From NCBI GenBank assembly GCA_026399025.1, contig JAPLRU010000062.1, forward strand, positions 43,218-87,034: a stretch of 43,817 bases of DNA. The letters run 5' to 3'. This document shows, in pieces, positions 43,634-43,817 of the stretch (position 1 is its first letter; each line of letters starts with the position of its first letter). The position numbers and the translations under genes are program-made. The notes beneath the pieces were generated by a model. The model did no database searches, was not told the DNA's origin, and saw nothing but the letters and a program-made list of their open reading frames with translations. This stretch comes from Methylobacter sp. (GTDB lineage Bacteria > Pseudomonadota > Gammaproteobacteria > Methylococcales > Methylomonadaceae).

Positions 43634-43796
43634 TGTGAAAGTATTATCAAAATGAGTTTAAAAACCTATTCACCACGAAGACACGAAGATCACGAAGGAA
43701 AAATAATTGTTTACACTCAATGTATTGAAAACTTCGTGTCCTTCGTGCCTTCGTGGTGAATGCTTTTGCTTTTGTTCTAAAACGAATACTTTCACA
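43634..43796 (-). mobile_element. MITE-like element, copy B (CACGAAG element copy 6)
   Basis: 163-bp element inverted relative to copy A. Ends TGTGAAAGTATT (43634-43645) and AATACTTTCACA (43785-43796) are a perfect 12-bp terminal inverted repeat. The core 43669-43760 contains TTCACCACGAAGACACGAAG and its inverse. A GTCTC then GGCGTGGGAAC half palindrome flanks the right end, like the right flank of copy A. No coding capacity. Confidence 0.87.
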
Positions 43797-43817
43797 GTCT
43801 CTCCGGCGTGGGAACTA

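Overview
The window reads as ordinary chromosome of a gammaproteobacterium. Evidence is the lysS/prfB neighbourhood, an RF2 gene with the classical +1 frameshift, an MdtAB-type RND pump and a Ppx/GppA phosphatase. The mix of c-type cytochrome peroxidase, molybdate uptake genes, an alginate-export-family porin, many hybrid histidine kinases and abundant CACGAAG-type palindromic repeats suggests a methanotroph-like member of the Methylococcales. That last step is an impression, not a demonstration. No rRNA, tRNA, CRISPR array, transposase or integrase was seen.

Layout. 1-4418: RND efflux (mdtB cut by the window edge, mdtA) and an MFS exporter, all on the minus strand. 4765-5616: an exported EF-hand protein. 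5728-11754: lysS and prfB, which are neighbours in E. coli, are separated here by six genes in the same direction (HEPN protein, unknown protein, AAA ATPase, candidate PD-(D/E)XK nuclease, RelB/DinJ-like antitoxin, YafQ-like toxin). Part of this block is clearly AT-richer than the flanks, and it is the best candidate for an undescribed defence-type system. 12240-18081: a molybdenum locus (modA, modB, modC, a two-domain Mop protein, an outer-membrane porin and a divergent modE). 18107-20958: a solo HerA-like ATPase and a dihaem cytochrome c peroxidase. 21046-25654: an unknown membrane-anchored protein, ppx and a YadGH-type ABC exporter. 25963-30087: a GH19 endolysin-like protein, a small exported protein, a cupin, an EamA transporter and a glycine-amidinotransferase-family gene whose 5' end is broken by a run of ten C.

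30490-34908: a P1B-like ATPase lacking the CPC motif, followed by a tight three-gene set of TPR-histidine kinase, stand-alone receiver and PIN-domain ribonuclease. The TPR part and the PIN gene are AT-rich while the kinase core is not, so this set looks assembled from different sources. It is the second candidate system. 35141-43177: a signalling cluster of two large hybrid kinases, a receiver/HD-GYP c-di-GMP phosphodiesterase and an HTH-receiver protein.

Intergenic DNA is unusually rich in repeats. Six copies of a palindromic element built from CACGAAG heptamers occur. Two of them (15337-15498 and 43634-43796) are near-identical, inverted relative to each other, and bounded by 12-bp terminal inverted repeats, so they look like a MITE. 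Several other REP-like hairpins lie beside or inside these copies.
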